From Turbatrix aceti (Eukaryota > Nematoda > Chromadorea > Rhabditida > Panagrolaimidae), in NCBI GenBank assembly GCA_963969345.1, contig OZ017766.1, positions 12,028,001-12,092,000 on the forward strand: 64,000 nt of DNA, written 5' to 3'. Below, piece after piece: positions 10,034 to 21,367 of this stretch (positions are counted from its first letter, which is position 1; each line of letters starts with the position of its first letter). Made by a program: the position numbers and the translations under genes. Under the pieces are notes generated by a model, which saw only the letters and a program-made list of their open reading frames with translations, searched no databases and was not told where the DNA came from.

Positions 10034-11791
10034 TCAGGTTTTCTTCAAAACGTCTAAAATGACTTGGTAAGCTGCTCGAACGTGGTCTGTCGTCGTCAGG
10101 GTGCTGCAGATAGCGAAACGAAGAATTAGTGATCCCCGTACTTTTGCAGCAACTATATGAATTCTTCCATCATTATTTATAGAGTTGACGAGCCGTTCAT
10201 TAGCAGAGTTTCCGCCTGTACGAAGGCGGAAACAGATGAGTCCAAGGTGAGGTGGCACGACGATTTCAAAAAGATCGTCGGCTTTGATCAGGTCTGTGAA
10301 AACTCCTGCCAGAATTATGCGCTAAAAAATTATGTTAATTGCGTACGGTAGAAATGATAGAAAGTTTACGTTTCTCAGTGACTGCTGAATAGTCGTTATT
10401 CCGAGTGCCCGGAACACAAACCAAATTTTCAAGGCACGAAATCTTCGGCCCAGAGGAATTTGAAGGTGCTATAAATTTTTTTTCAGAAAATGTTTTCGAA
10501 AAACTATGAAACCCTTAAATCACTGGTAACAGCCTGATATTCATGTTTCAAGTACTCAGCTTCGACATTGAAATACCTGGTAGCTTCGTTGACATTTTTA
10601 AACCACACCGGTGAGCAGTCAAAGTTTATGAGCATCGCTTTATGAGGATTAAAGTTGAACGAATCCGCATAAGACACGCCATCGATGAGATATCGATATT
10701 CCGGACAGAGGGCAAAAGAGCCAGCATACGCAGCGTCGACGTGCAGCCAAATTCCTTCACGCAAACACACCGGTCCAAGCTCAGCCAGTGAATCCACACC
10801 ACAGGTATTTGTGGTTCCAACTGTGGCGACAAAGATAAACGGCACGAGTCCCGTCGATTTGTCGTACCTGATGGCGGATTCAAGTGTCGCAGCACTGACC
10901 GAGTAGTTGTCCAGGAGTCCACGTCGCTCGGCAGGAATTTTACGCATCTTGACACCCGCCAGCATAAATCCTTTATCCACAGAAGAATGAGCCTGATCTG
11001 AGCAGTAGCCGACAAGACGGGTGATTATGGAGGGGTCGTGGCTGTCGAAAGTTGTAAGGGACCCGATCGGGGAATGGGATGGAGGTTCCGGGATAAGGGC
11101 ATCGAGGAGCGTGTTCTTGAAGCGAAAAATGTTTGTCACGAAGCGATCAACTGGATTGTTTGATTTCCATTGCTGCAAAATTAGCATAATTAATGTGTGC
11201 TTATTGTATAGTTGTATAATTTTTTCGTTTTCTTATTAGAATTAAAAAAATTTGAAAATTATAAGTACTTACCGTAACAGCCCTCGCACGAGCACTAAGT
11301 ATGGCGATGAACGTTGCATCACTCGCTGTACTCTGAATCACTCCGCCACCAGGACCAGGATTGGAGTTCAAAAATATAGCAGGTAGTTCAATAGCTCTGG
11401 CCACCCAATCGACCATGGCCATTTCTAGCTCGGTCATGGATGGACTAGACTTCCACGAAAAGCCTACGCTTGCAATTGATGTACTCAAGATGTCCGCTAC
11501 TACCGAGGGGTACGAATTGGCAGCTGCAAAATAGGCAAAAAAACTTGGATGATGCCAGTGGGTGTTGTTAGCGAGCACTACCGGTTCTACGTCTGCGAAT
11601 ATGTTTTTCCAAGGCTCAGGATCAGTCGGGGGCTCGGAAGGGATGAGTCCGCAGACGAGACCTGGCTTGACATCTGGCATGGGCCGTGGCCGGACCCCGA
11701 GGGTTGACCAGTAGTTAGCCGCGATTTCGAGAGCTTCCCTGCCGCATCGAAGAAGTGCTTCGGGGTCCATGTGTGGCGCTGACGGATCCAT
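10034..11791 (-). CDS. Aromatic L-amino acid decarboxylase family (PLP)
   Basis: Four exons (11791-11273, 11172-10513, 10468-10370 and 10321-10034) give about 521 aa in uninterrupted phase. The N-terminus [21 protein letters not shown] and the later [27 protein letters not shown], HVDAAYAGS and FNFNPHK motifs are those of group II PLP decarboxylases (DOPA, tyrosine or tryptophan decarboxylases). The PLP lysine is K351 in [17 protein letters not shown] matches the C-terminal part of the family. These enzymes make monoamine transmitters such as dopamine, serotonin or tyramine. The residue after the PLP lysine is Ala where the family usually has Trp, so the substrate cannot be assigned. The histidine decarboxylase signature (NPSK) is absent. 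Confidence 0.93.
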
Positions 11792-12928
11792 GTCTTCTAA
11801 TAGACGCCACGTCGACAACAAAAAAAACAATTTCTCTTGAACTAATACAAAAAAATGCCCTATGAGTAATGGATAAAGATGGGAAAGCCTCAACACCGCC
11901 TAGTTTGTGTAACAATATTTAATTCAAAGTGTCGCTCAGAATCATCTGAAGACTGGTGGATTGACAAGACGACGACTGAACGTTGTTATATTCATAGAAG
12001 CTTATTTCGCCCCCAAAATTCCACCGGATACTCAAATTGCCAGCCGCTGAGTTAAACAATGCACGGAAGCTTGTCTTTCTGCGTCTTTACCTTACTCGCC
12101 TAGCTTCAGCTTCAAACGCCAGACAGCAGCCAAAATTTATGTACAGCTGGTAAATGTTTTATAGAGTATCGTTAACTGGATTCTTTATTTTAGACACGTC
12201 CAGCAAACAAACATGCATCGTTAGTTCCAGACAATGTATTGTGTGCCCCACAAAGTAATAATTGATGTGAAGAAAAAAAGAATAAAGCAGAAGCGAAAAG
12301 TTGAGAAGCTGTAGGGATAAAGCGGGAAAACTACGTTCATTTACAAGAAAAAAAGTTTTATCAAAACACCTTGACATCCTCTGCGATATGAATTACGACT
12401 ACTACATACACATTTAGACGACGTCAACGAGAGCCGTAGATTAAAAAAAAACATTTGTTCTTTTGATTTAAAAATACATACTAATTACCTTAAAATTTCC
12501 TAAATTTTCGTAATCCTTCCCAAAACAAAAAAACAAATATATCGTGAGCAACTCGTGGAGCAGCAGAGTTTGAGTTATTGCGTGCCAAACATAAAATGCT
12601 AAAATTATATTTCCGAGACGCCGTTGAATTCTATGTTCAACAAGTAACAAGTTGCACCCGATATAGCAGAATGCAAATCGGCCAACGACTAACAAATTTG
12701 TAATCAAAAATGAGTACCAAGAAAGCAGCCGGCATTTTACTTCATCTGTTCGATCAAAAAAATCACGTTCGTAAACATGCATGCACAATGCAGCGCGTTG
12801 TCTCTGCACGAAAAAAGTGAACAAGCGAGTTTGCAAGTTGAAGCTTCAATATTCCGTGTTAGCCGTGTTATTTTCACCACCTTTTCTTTATCCGTTTTCA
12901 TTTTGAGGATTTCAGCGTTGGTAGTGCC
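11792..12928. other. Intergenic with one possible membrane exon
   Basis: Apart from the open frame at 12468-12782, described separately, no gene or repeat is supported here. Confidence 0.4.
12468..12782 (-). CDS. Possible membrane-protein exon, hypothetical
   Basis: An ATG frame from 12782 encodes about 104 aa with three hydrophobic stretches (around LLVVGRFAFCYIG, LGNIILAFYVWHAI and LLTIYLFFCF). A potential donor (AAG|GTAATT) ends the open segment at 12489. No partner exon could be placed confidently, and no family is recognised. It may be chance in AT-rich DNA. Confidence 0.22.
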   Translation of the reverse strand: MHVYERDFFDRTDEVKCRLLSWYSFLITNLLVVGRFAFCYIGCNLLLVEHRIQRRLGNIILAFYVWHAITQTLLLHELLTIYLFFCFGKDYENLGNFKVISMYF

Positions 12929-13712
12929 ATGTCAGCGATCAGCAAGTTAGCCCCACCCGTGGCGCTGATGGCACGTTCTGCTTTGGGACAACTTCGGGCA
13001 ACGCCAATGAGTTTGTTCTTTCTTTGTCCACTCTGGGTTTTATGACTCCTCTTTTTTCTTCTAGTCGTGCCAATCCGCGCTTCGCATGCCCACGTTTTCC
13101 GTAAGCGTGGTGGCCAGCTCATCGTCAACCGCATCAAGGATGTGGCTCACTTCTACGTCGTCGTACTTGGCGTAGGGCCGTTTCTCCTTGCCGTCGTTCT
13201 TACTCACATCATTTTCGGTGGGTTTTTTTTTAAAGAAGCAAAAATATTTTGGCTGTAGTTTTTATATTTTTGGTTTACGATGCCACTTTGCATGGGTAAC
13301 GGCATCGTAAAACTTTTGTTTTGCCCGAAAACAATTATTTACGTAATTAATTGACCTAATGATGACCTTTCTTTCCTTTTCAGGCCCATGCGAGCTGAAG
13401 GACTACCCCACCGAAGGCCCTCCCCCGCACTACTGGCAGTTTGAGCGTACACCCCTTCGTCAGTGGTTTGCCAAGTACATTGGCAACTCCGACATCGAAC
13501 ACCATGAGCGCAACCTTGCGTATTACGAACGCCAAGCTATCCTCAATCGCTGGCGACGCACCGAACAGCGTGTACGCCATCTCCAGGGCGAACTCGGAGA
13601 TTACAAGGGCTACTTCTACCAGCCTGTCTCTGCGCAATGGGTCGACTACGGCAGATACATGTCCAATCGTCTCCGTGATGAATACGAAGCCCATGGTTAC
13701 TACAGCAATTAG
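12929..13712 (+). CDS. ndufb5: NADH:ubiquinone oxidoreductase subunit NDUFB5 (SGDH)
   Basis: Three exons (12929-13010, 13065-13217 and 13384-13712) encode 187 aa. An N-terminal mitochondrial-type presequence (basic, few acids) is followed by one transmembrane helix (residues about 52-74) and a soluble domain. That domain carries ELKDYPTEG.PPHYWQFERTP-type sequence and WFAKYIGN, matching human NDUFB5 (AELAEIPEGYEPEHWEY, then WIARNFF). NDUFB5 is an accessory subunit of the membrane arm of complex I in the inner mitochondrial membrane. Length agrees with the family. The long antisense frame at 13380-13874 is a shadow. Confidence 0.9.
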
Positions 13713-14195
13713 GCCCGCGTCAGAACTAGGACTTTTTCCTTCCTCCCCTGCCAATTTTTTTTTGTGTGCTTTGGTTAAAAAAAGAAAGGCAGAAGGATGA
13801 AATCCACTTTTTTTCTCATTCGAACACATACAACTGTTGGCTCGTGTAATTTTCTTTTTTTTTGTTAATTGCAAAGAAAATCGTAGGAGTATACTGTTGG
13901 AAACTGGTGAAAGATGTGAAAAAAAGAGTTGTCATTCTCGTATATTTATTTTTATGGGTTTTGGGAGGGTTGCGGAGCTTGAAGAATTATTTTTCATTGA
14001 TACGAGTGATTTTTTTGTTCACAAATATGAAAAAAGTATGAATTTATTTAGCAAACCCTTGCTTTAAAATTATCTGTTTGAGAAACTTTATTTATTTATC
14101 ATGACTCACGAAAATTTTTGCTAATTTTTTACGATTTATTTTTGAATTGAATGCAGTTCGTATACAATTTTTAGACCACCGCCATCGACTGGCAT
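13713..14195. other. Intergenic
   Basis: 3' flank of NDUFB5 and 5' flank of the epimerase. T-rich, with no gene or element seen. Confidence 0.5.
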
Positions 14196-16020
14196 ATGCT
14201 TCCAACGAGGCGACGGGGCAAGGCAATCGCCTTGGCCGGCGGCATATCCATCTTCTGCCTCATCTATTTCGTAATTTCCAACCAAAAACCTTCAACTGCC
14301 CAATCTATAGTTACTAACTGTCCAAATGCTTCGAGCACCGCAAAAAAAGACTCTCAGGACAGCCTACGATCCGTGCCTTGCCTTTTTGAGGGCACAAAAC
14401 GTCTCACCTGTCTGAAAGACCAAAAAGACGTCTACCTACCTTTTGACAAGTTTCTCAAAAAGCAATTTGATATTTCGGGTCGTCTGGTGAGACGTGGGTT
14501 AACGGATGAACACTTTGAATATTTTACGAGTTACTCAAAGGTACGGGTGCCTGAGAAACTGGATTATTCGGCAACGGGCGAATTTGGACACTTTGGAAGC
14601 TACAACGTCGAGATTAGGGATCGCGTGAGATGCGTCAGTGCTCAGCATGGTGAGTTTACACTCGCTTCAATGCTGATTTTATACAGTAATTAATTCAGGT
14701 GTACCGATGTCGACACAATGGGACAACGTACCGTACTTCTACCCCATCCAGATCGCACAATACGCCCTTCAGCACTACAGTCGGGCGGTTGCCGACACAT
14801 CTCCTCCCCGGGAAGTCATCATTGAAACCGAATTCAACGATCAGGGCACTCTGGACGTCGGCCTGCGTCCACTTCGATTAACTCTGCATCCAGAACCCGA
14901 GTTTACAATCATTGCCTTTTCTTGGATACCGAAGGATACGTCCGCATCGTTTACGATAACTCTCCGTGACAAGAGGCTGAACAAAACGATTACGATTGGA
15001 TACAAGCACGTCGAAGACCGTCGATGTGTGTGGTCCGAATCCGATGGCCTCGGGGATTCCTACAACGACGGACCTGACCTGCAGGATGGAAACAAGAAAT
15101 CCGAGGATACACAGGAACTTGTTTTTACCTATTCTTTGGGATCCAAAACCAGTGAAGAAGCTCATGTCGTCAGAGACATGCTGGTCGACGCAACGAAGGT
15201 CCTGGCTCTGGTTCAGATGCTTCCACCGAACAGGAAAGACGCCCAGACACCCGGCGGTGTCAAGTTAGGGGAGATTGAACTGTCTGCTATTACGTTCACT
15301 GGCTCGGCTGTTCTGAAGCGTTCTATCGTACAGAAAACAAAGTCAAATCGTGAATTCTTCCTCCGAGCAGCGGATTGGATGGTTGCAAATCAAGATGCCG
15401 ATGGAGGGTGGCCTGTTCCGGTTGCGCGATCCATTGCCGACAACCGTTTGCTTCTGGAAGCCGGCTGGCACTCGGCAATGGCACAGGGCCACGGACTTTC
15501 TGTCCTCACCCGAGCATATCACTCGACAAAAGGGCAAGGCACCGGTGAAAGGGCCCAGGGCTACCTCACCGCCGCAAAGAAAGCGCTGGCTCTCTTTGAA
15601 AAACCACCTTCCGAACGAGGTGTCAGGAACCAAATTTTTGGTCGCGACTGGTACGAAGAGTACCCCACCCAGCCGGGGTCGTTTGTGCTTAATGGATTCC
15701 TCTACGCGCTCCTTGGACTTTACGACTTCTCTACGATCGAAGAAGTCGAAGCTGCGACGAATAATTCAAAACTACTGTTTGACAGGGGCATGGAAAGTCT
15801 GGTCGATCTCCTGCCGCTGTACGACACGGGATCCGGGTCCATCTACGACCTCAGACACGTCGGACTCAGGACTGCTCCCAACCTTGCGAGGTGGGATTAT
15901 CACACCGTGCACATCTACCTGCTGAAGTGGCTGCACCTCATCACGCGAGAAAAAAGCCTCAACGAAGTCGCAGACAGATGGATCGGGTATGCGCAGGGGA
16001 AGAAGGCCAAGCATAACTAG
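14196..16020 (+). CDS. hse-5: Heparosan-N-sulfate-glucuronate 5-epimerase
   Basis: Two exons (14196-14649 and 14699-16020, phase 1) give 591 aa, close to vertebrate GLCE. A short basic N-terminus and one hydrophobic anchor (residues about 10-27) make it a type II Golgi membrane protein. The enzyme converts D-glucuronic to L-iduronic acid in N-sulfated heparosan during heparan sulfate synthesis. Conserved blocks include GVPMSTQWDNVPYFYPIQIA, GGWPVPV, and the C-terminal GSGSIYDLRH and LARWDYHTVHI, whose tyrosines lie at the active site of the known enzymes. The protein ends in KAKHN as in human GLCE. The gene symbol follows the C. elegans orthologue name. Confidence 0.97.
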
Positions 16021-17010
16021 GGGGTTGTAAATTTGGTTTGATTACGATACTTTCGAATGCAAAAATTTGTTCGGTACTAAGATTTAAAAAAAAAAACACG
16101 ATTTTTTATGTTAGGAACCCGCACAAAATTTTTTCTGCGTTTTTATACGGGTGTTTGTTTTTGCTCAAATTGCGATCAATTGAATTTCACTGAAGCTTTG
16201 ATACGCGCTGGTTGGTGGGCTATTGAATCTCACGGCTGGCGTAACGTCAAATGAAACGTAGAAAAATTTTTATACGATTCATTTGAGTTTTATTTCAGAT
16301 GTAAATAATTTAATTCACTTACTTTTTGTAACCTTAGGTCAGTTGTTATTGTTCAAAATTACTTTACTGTCACTTGAATATCATACTTACAGTTATCTAC
16401 TTCTTATGGTTTTTTCGCTTGTTTTTTTCCCACCAAATGTTTGTTGCTTTTATGAAACCTTCACTGCTTTTGCCATCATAATAAAACCATATATCATTTG
16501 TGAGATTTGCCAGAGCACAAAAAAGGGGCGAACAACGAGGCAAAAGTTGCGGACAGGTACCGTAGCAGTATAATGATCAACACACAAAACGATCATAATA
16601 GGAAAAATATCCTATTACAAGCAATGTTTTATTTTCGCGCATGTGACCAAAATGACATCAACTTTACTCATTTCCTAAAAGTACTCAACGCAGTCTAATT
16701 TTTGATCAGATAATTTTTCCTGCCTTGTTTATAAAATTTGAGTTATCTAGTGCACGTCCCAGAGACTGAACTGATAGATCAACGCTTGTTAGGCTTGGAT
16801 TAGCGCTTCATCCTATTCGACCAGGGTGAGTTCCGCTACATCCTCTGGTTGAATTTTTCAAGAGGAAATAAATCCGAGATCATAACATTCGAAAAATTTT
16901 TGGAGGGGGCGGGGTGCCTTGTCTGGCAACATCATGGCCATAGTACTCGATCGTTTATTATGGTTGGGTAAAATTCAATTATCATTTGAATTAAAAAAAA
17001 CAACCAAAAC
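16021..17010. other. Intergenic, about 1 kb
   Basis: No protein gene supported. Around 16820-16930 there is a GTGAGTT donor-like site, a CCTCT/AGAGG hairpin and an AAATTTTTGG Sm-like site (16893-16903) in that order. This is reported as a weak small-RNA candidate in the findings. Confidence 0.4.
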
Positions 17011-18016
17011 ATGCGTTGCGGCTTTGTGACAATTGGTTTGGTCGTGCTTCTGGCCGCAGCGCTGACACAGCTTGCAACCGGTCAGAGCGCAAATGCCAAG
17101 AGAATTACCAGCGCTCTTTTGAGCAATTTGACGAGTTCGCAAATGTCATCCTACTTTCTTCATGTTGCTTCTTGTAAGGGTTTTGTTTTTGTATTATGTA
17201 TATGTACGAATAATTTTATCATTTTTAGGGGACGATTCATTGGCAAACGCCATCTATTATCTGACAAAATTATCTATTACCTCGAGTCTTTGTCTTGTTG
17301 GGGAAATGTCAGACGCTATTACTTACGTCTCGGACCACCTGGATGATCCTCTGAGCGTAGTCTACATGCTCCTGGAAGCGTGTAATAACAATCAGACGAC
17401 AGGTGACATGGGCAACATGCTCATGCCGTTTACTAAGATGGAAACAGTGGAAGCTCTACTTCCGGTAGCCGCCAGGCTGTTCAAGAAGTTTCCGCTTCAA
17501 TTTCGCGCTGCTCTGACGTACTTAATGGACGTAGCCAGCAAGGTATCGACCGATGGCTATGTTGTCTCGCAGGGAGACATCGGAGCGCTGAAGCAAATCA
17601 TCGATAAACTTAACGCCAATCCCAAACAGTACACCCAGGTAGTTGCCCTGCTGCCCTCCACAATCGAGCTTTTCGAAGGTGATTACAATGCCCCTTACCT
17701 TACCATCGTTGACAACCTTGGAGCCTTTTACGAAACGGTACCCGTTGATCAGGCGACAGCGGACGAAATCAACGCTGCCATCGTCAGCCTTTACGACTAC
17801 GCTTACACGAATTTTCTGGATTTTCTCGGCTTTGGATTCAACTTTATTCTTCAAAAAGAGATTTCCACCAAGGTAAATGGTAACTCAACGTTCAAGAGCA
17901 GCGTTACTTCGTTTATCTCCACGATTTCGTTCATGTTGGCATTTGCAAGCACTACAATTCAAGAGTCGCTTGATGGCGTTTTTGCAGATCCCATGAGTAT
18001 CAACGCAACTGTTTGA
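17011..18016 (+). CDS. Secreted nematode protein, unknown
   Basis: Two exons (17011-17173 and 17229-18016, phase 1) give 316 aa. Residues 1-25 are a clear signal peptide (basic start, long hydrophobic core, cleavage near ATGQ). The rest is predicted mainly helical with regular hydrophobic spacing, several N-glycosylation sequons (NLT, NQT, NST, NAT) and only a few cysteines. I do not recognise a domain. It resembles helical secreted proteins that are abundant in nematodes, but no function can be assigned. Confidence 0.75.
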
Positions 18017-19115
18017 CCTTTGTGAGATAGCAAAAATAAAAAATAAAATAATTTGGCATGTTTATATAAATAACGATTCCAGCTTCTGTTGATATATATT
18101 TTAAAAATTTTTGGTGCTAAAAGATACCAAGTTTTAACCCCATTACTCTAACAATTATCATTGAACAATTCAATATAGTCGTTTATGCGCTTTCCAGTTT
18201 TTAAATTTAAAAGGCGGCCGAAATGATAACTTCGTGAGACAATGGCAGTTTGACTGTAATGGTACGGGATTTTGTCAAGTGTTATCCTGACTCATTCTCC
18301 AGAATGGATGATTTATTTTTGCTTTCCGCTCTGCAAGAATAATGTTGCACTAAAGACTTCGCACCCTACTAAGCTTGCATAATAAATTTAACGAACAAAC
18401 AGCCGCAGTCAGCAATCAAACTTTTTTCCTTTACGAGTTAATCGCATAACAGCGCTGCGCTGCGCGGCAGGCATCTGGTGTTGTCCCACCATGCTGGCTC
18501 AGTGACGACGCCTACATAAGAGGTGATTACGGCCGGCCAGCAAACTCTATATCCGCTGGCTAATAAATAAACCAACTTGTGGGTATTGGGGGAGGGAGCG
18601 TAGGCGAGAACCCCCCCCCCCTCCAATTGCCCAGTTAGAAATCGGAAATCTTCCGGGTGGTCAATCAGGGCGCGCGCTGGATAAAATGTAATGATAGATG
18701 TGAATGCTTGTTTTACACGCAGCAGAACACTTCAATTAGCCTTTTGTCTTTGCCGCTTGTCTAGCAGGGCAAATCGCAGATCGCCAGAGAACTTTTCGCA
18801 CAGCTGCGGCGACTCTTGTGTTGGTCGGTGGTCGAGGAGACGGACACGCAATCGACTCTACGTGGGCCATTCTGGACAGGACAGCTGTCTGCTAAATCTA
18901 TCCTTGCATCGGCGCTTTTTTTTCCATCTTTTCAAAAAATTGACAAACGTAGTATCGTTGAGCATTTTTTTGCCCTGCCTCCCGAATTTTTACCTGCCTT
19001 ACGCGAGCACGCACGCAATTCAATCAATGCAGTCATCGTCGATGACACCGAGACAACGTCGTCGGCGGTCACTTACTTTTTTTTCCTGGTGAGATCGTGA
19101 GCCGCCGTCTCAGCC
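18017..19115. other. Intergenic, about 1.1 kb
   Basis: GC-richer than its neighbours around 18440-18840, with a poly-C run (about 18610-18622). No coding frame with convincing start and splice sites. Probably the promoter region of the gene at 19116. Confidence 0.4.
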
Positions 19116-19645
19116 ATGACACTTCCATGGGTACTCATTGTCCTTCCGGCACTTGTCTGGGCCAGGTTGCCAACCGCACCGTATAACGTCAAAGTAAGGT
19201 GCCAAAAAATATTTAAAGTTATTCATTCCAATTCTTTACAGCTTTTCTGTCGCGTCGGCAAATCCTTCACTCCACAGGCCCTAAAGCCATCGCTTTGTCC
19301 GACTTCGAGTACTTCTTGTGGGTACTTGGAATTTTCCCATGCTATAATGAATGATTCCAAGACGGGGATATTCGAGTGCCTAGATTCGTCTATTTTGATG
19401 AAAGAAGCAGAGGATTACAATGATCACACTGAGGTCAGTTTTTTAGGGATACGCAAATTTTGTTTTTATGTGCGAGTAAATAAAATGTGTAAAATGTAAT
19501 GCGACACCGCTTATAGCACTATAAAGTGCCACAACTTTTGCTACCCGGTAACGAGATATTCAAAAAGGTCACTAATATCCCAGGGCGTTATGATATGACA
19601 GCTGGCAATATGGGCGACTCATTTTTACACTTTGCACCTTGTTAA
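19116..19645 (+). CDS. Small secreted protein, unknown
   Basis: Three exons (19116-19193, 19242-19433 and 19517-19645) splice in phase 0 throughout and give 132 aa. MTLPWVLIVLPALVWA is a signal peptide. The mature part has six cysteines and no recognised domain. An AATAAA signal follows the stop by about 15 bp, which supports the end chosen and separates this gene from the one at 20137. Confidence 0.6.
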
Positions 19646-20136
19646 TTGTAATACTGCCAAAATAAATTTTTGATATAGAAATTCATCCTACGGTTTTTTT
19701 TATCAAATAGCGTTTTTTGCAAGTTAACTGTTTAATAAATTTTTTTAATGTCACTGCATCTGCAAAAAGGTAACAACAATATGCCGAAATAAAAACCAAT
19801 ATGTCGGGGGTGTTGTTATTTAAACATCTGCCACCTTACCTATGCAAAAATATTGTTTACAGAATCCATATTACTCAATCTGCAATCATCGACCAAAATG
19901 CCAAAGAATACTGGTATCAGATCTCAACAAACAATTTTTATCCTATTTTGAGCGAACTCAGCAGATTTCTGCGACGTCAATAAGAGGTGGAGCAATTCGA
20001 TTTTGCTGTTCACTAAGTCACTCAAATCTAGATAAACTCGTTCGACTAGGTGTCAGCGCACTCGGTTGGTTTTGTCCTTCGAGGCAGACAGTAATAAACC
20101 CGACCGATTATTTCAGAACTTGCATCGACGACCCCG
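19646..20136. other. Gap before next gene, may hold its first exon
   Basis: Open frames at 19801-19983 and 19842-20228 are present but neither splices convincingly into the downstream frame. The 5' end of the gene at 20137 is probably in this interval. Confidence 0.35.
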
Positions 20137-21166
20137 ATGAGATGCAACCGTCTTCGGTGCGCGGCGGGCTCGGTTGGATGCCTCTATCACGAAAAACTTA
20201 TTCCAAAGTATCGACCACCCCCGCGTAGAGGACCCGTTGACTACTACATCGAGGACAACGTCGGGCCCTACGAAAGCGACGAAGACGCAACCGCTGTTGA
20301 GGATCCCATAGCCGATGAATTTGAAATCAAACCCGTCGAAATGAACTGGGATGAGTCGGGTATCTCAGTCAGAACGTCGAAGTTTCTGGAAATAGGCTCT
20401 TTATCAAGGAGACGAAGAACGCCCATGTCAAGGGAAGCAGAGGACGAGAGTTCAAGCACGGAAGCCGACTACAATGACGGGTACCAGTGTGTTCAGCAAC
20501 ACCTGAACGACGAGGTCTACAGGTGAGATCTTTTTTGCATCATTTTTTTTGCAAAAATATATTTTTTAGATACTGTCTCATGATTTACTCCCAAAAAACA
20601 TCCAGTCGATGCATCGAGCTTCACGGACACAAAATTTGTTGCTGTCTTGTTGCTCCAGGTGTGTACTGGCCTAAAAAAAATTTGATCATAAAAAATTTTT
20701 AGATGAGACAACCTGCAACCCCTTGGAATCCGCCGTATCTGTCCTACCGACGGCATTTTCCGACTATGAAAACAAATTCCAAAAAAATCACACATCTACG
20801 CCTATCAAATTCACAGCGACTCATTTTAGTCCTCCGACGACGCGTTCAACCTTTATACCTGCTCAGATAGAAGAAGAATCAGAAAAATCTGCTGATGAAG
20901 AACAACCAAGTGAATTTGATTCAGATACGACAACGACAACGCAATCCACAGTCATATCCATCAATCAGCGAACAAGGTGTAGAACAGTGACACTCGTTGA
21001 ATCGAGACAGTATGGAACATCGACGAAGAGCAGGAGTCGAAAACGCATTGTTTGCGACGACATTCGGCCTACGGTGAATCCGACGTCGACTTCAAGTGCT
21101 AGATCCTCGGTGGAATTGATGGGGTATTGCATTGCCACTTTTTTGATTGGATTAGTCGTCGGTTGA
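20137..21166 (+). CDS. Acidic Cys-containing protein with C-terminal anchor (5' end uncertain)
   Basis: Exons at about 20118/20137-20522, 20570-20658 and 20703-21166 join in consistent phase (2 then 1). From the first in-frame ATG the product is about 312 aa. It has an N-terminal cysteine cluster, an acidic low-complexity region, a second cysteine cluster (HKICCC), a Ser/Thr-rich acidic stretch, and a hydrophobic tail MGYCIATFLIGLVVG at the very end. That tail would suit a tail anchor or GPI signal. No signal peptide is visible, so a 5' exon is likely missing. The acceptor at 20117 enters the frame in phase 1, as expected if an upstream exon exists. Family unknown. Confidence 0.55.
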
Positions 21167-21367
21167 GGGTTTGATGGATAGGGTGTGAAGATTATAACTT
21201 TTGTAAAGGTAATAAACAAATTTAAAAAAAAAATGACGAAAAACATTATGAAAATATTTTTAAATGCACACACGCCTTTTGTTTAAAGGATAAAAAATAT
21301 TTCGATTTATTTTACTCGGGATATCAACTACAAGTTATAAAATATCTGATGGCAATTTCATGTGCGT

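Noticed and set aside
13380..13874. 164-aa minus-strand frame
   Set aside because: Antisense to the well-supported last exon of NDUFB5.
16820..16960. Similarity to U5 snRNA 3' part (Sm-like site then GCCTTGTCTGGC)
   Set aside because: The invariant U5 loop sequence is absent, so it is not a U5 gene; kept only as a weak small-RNA candidate.
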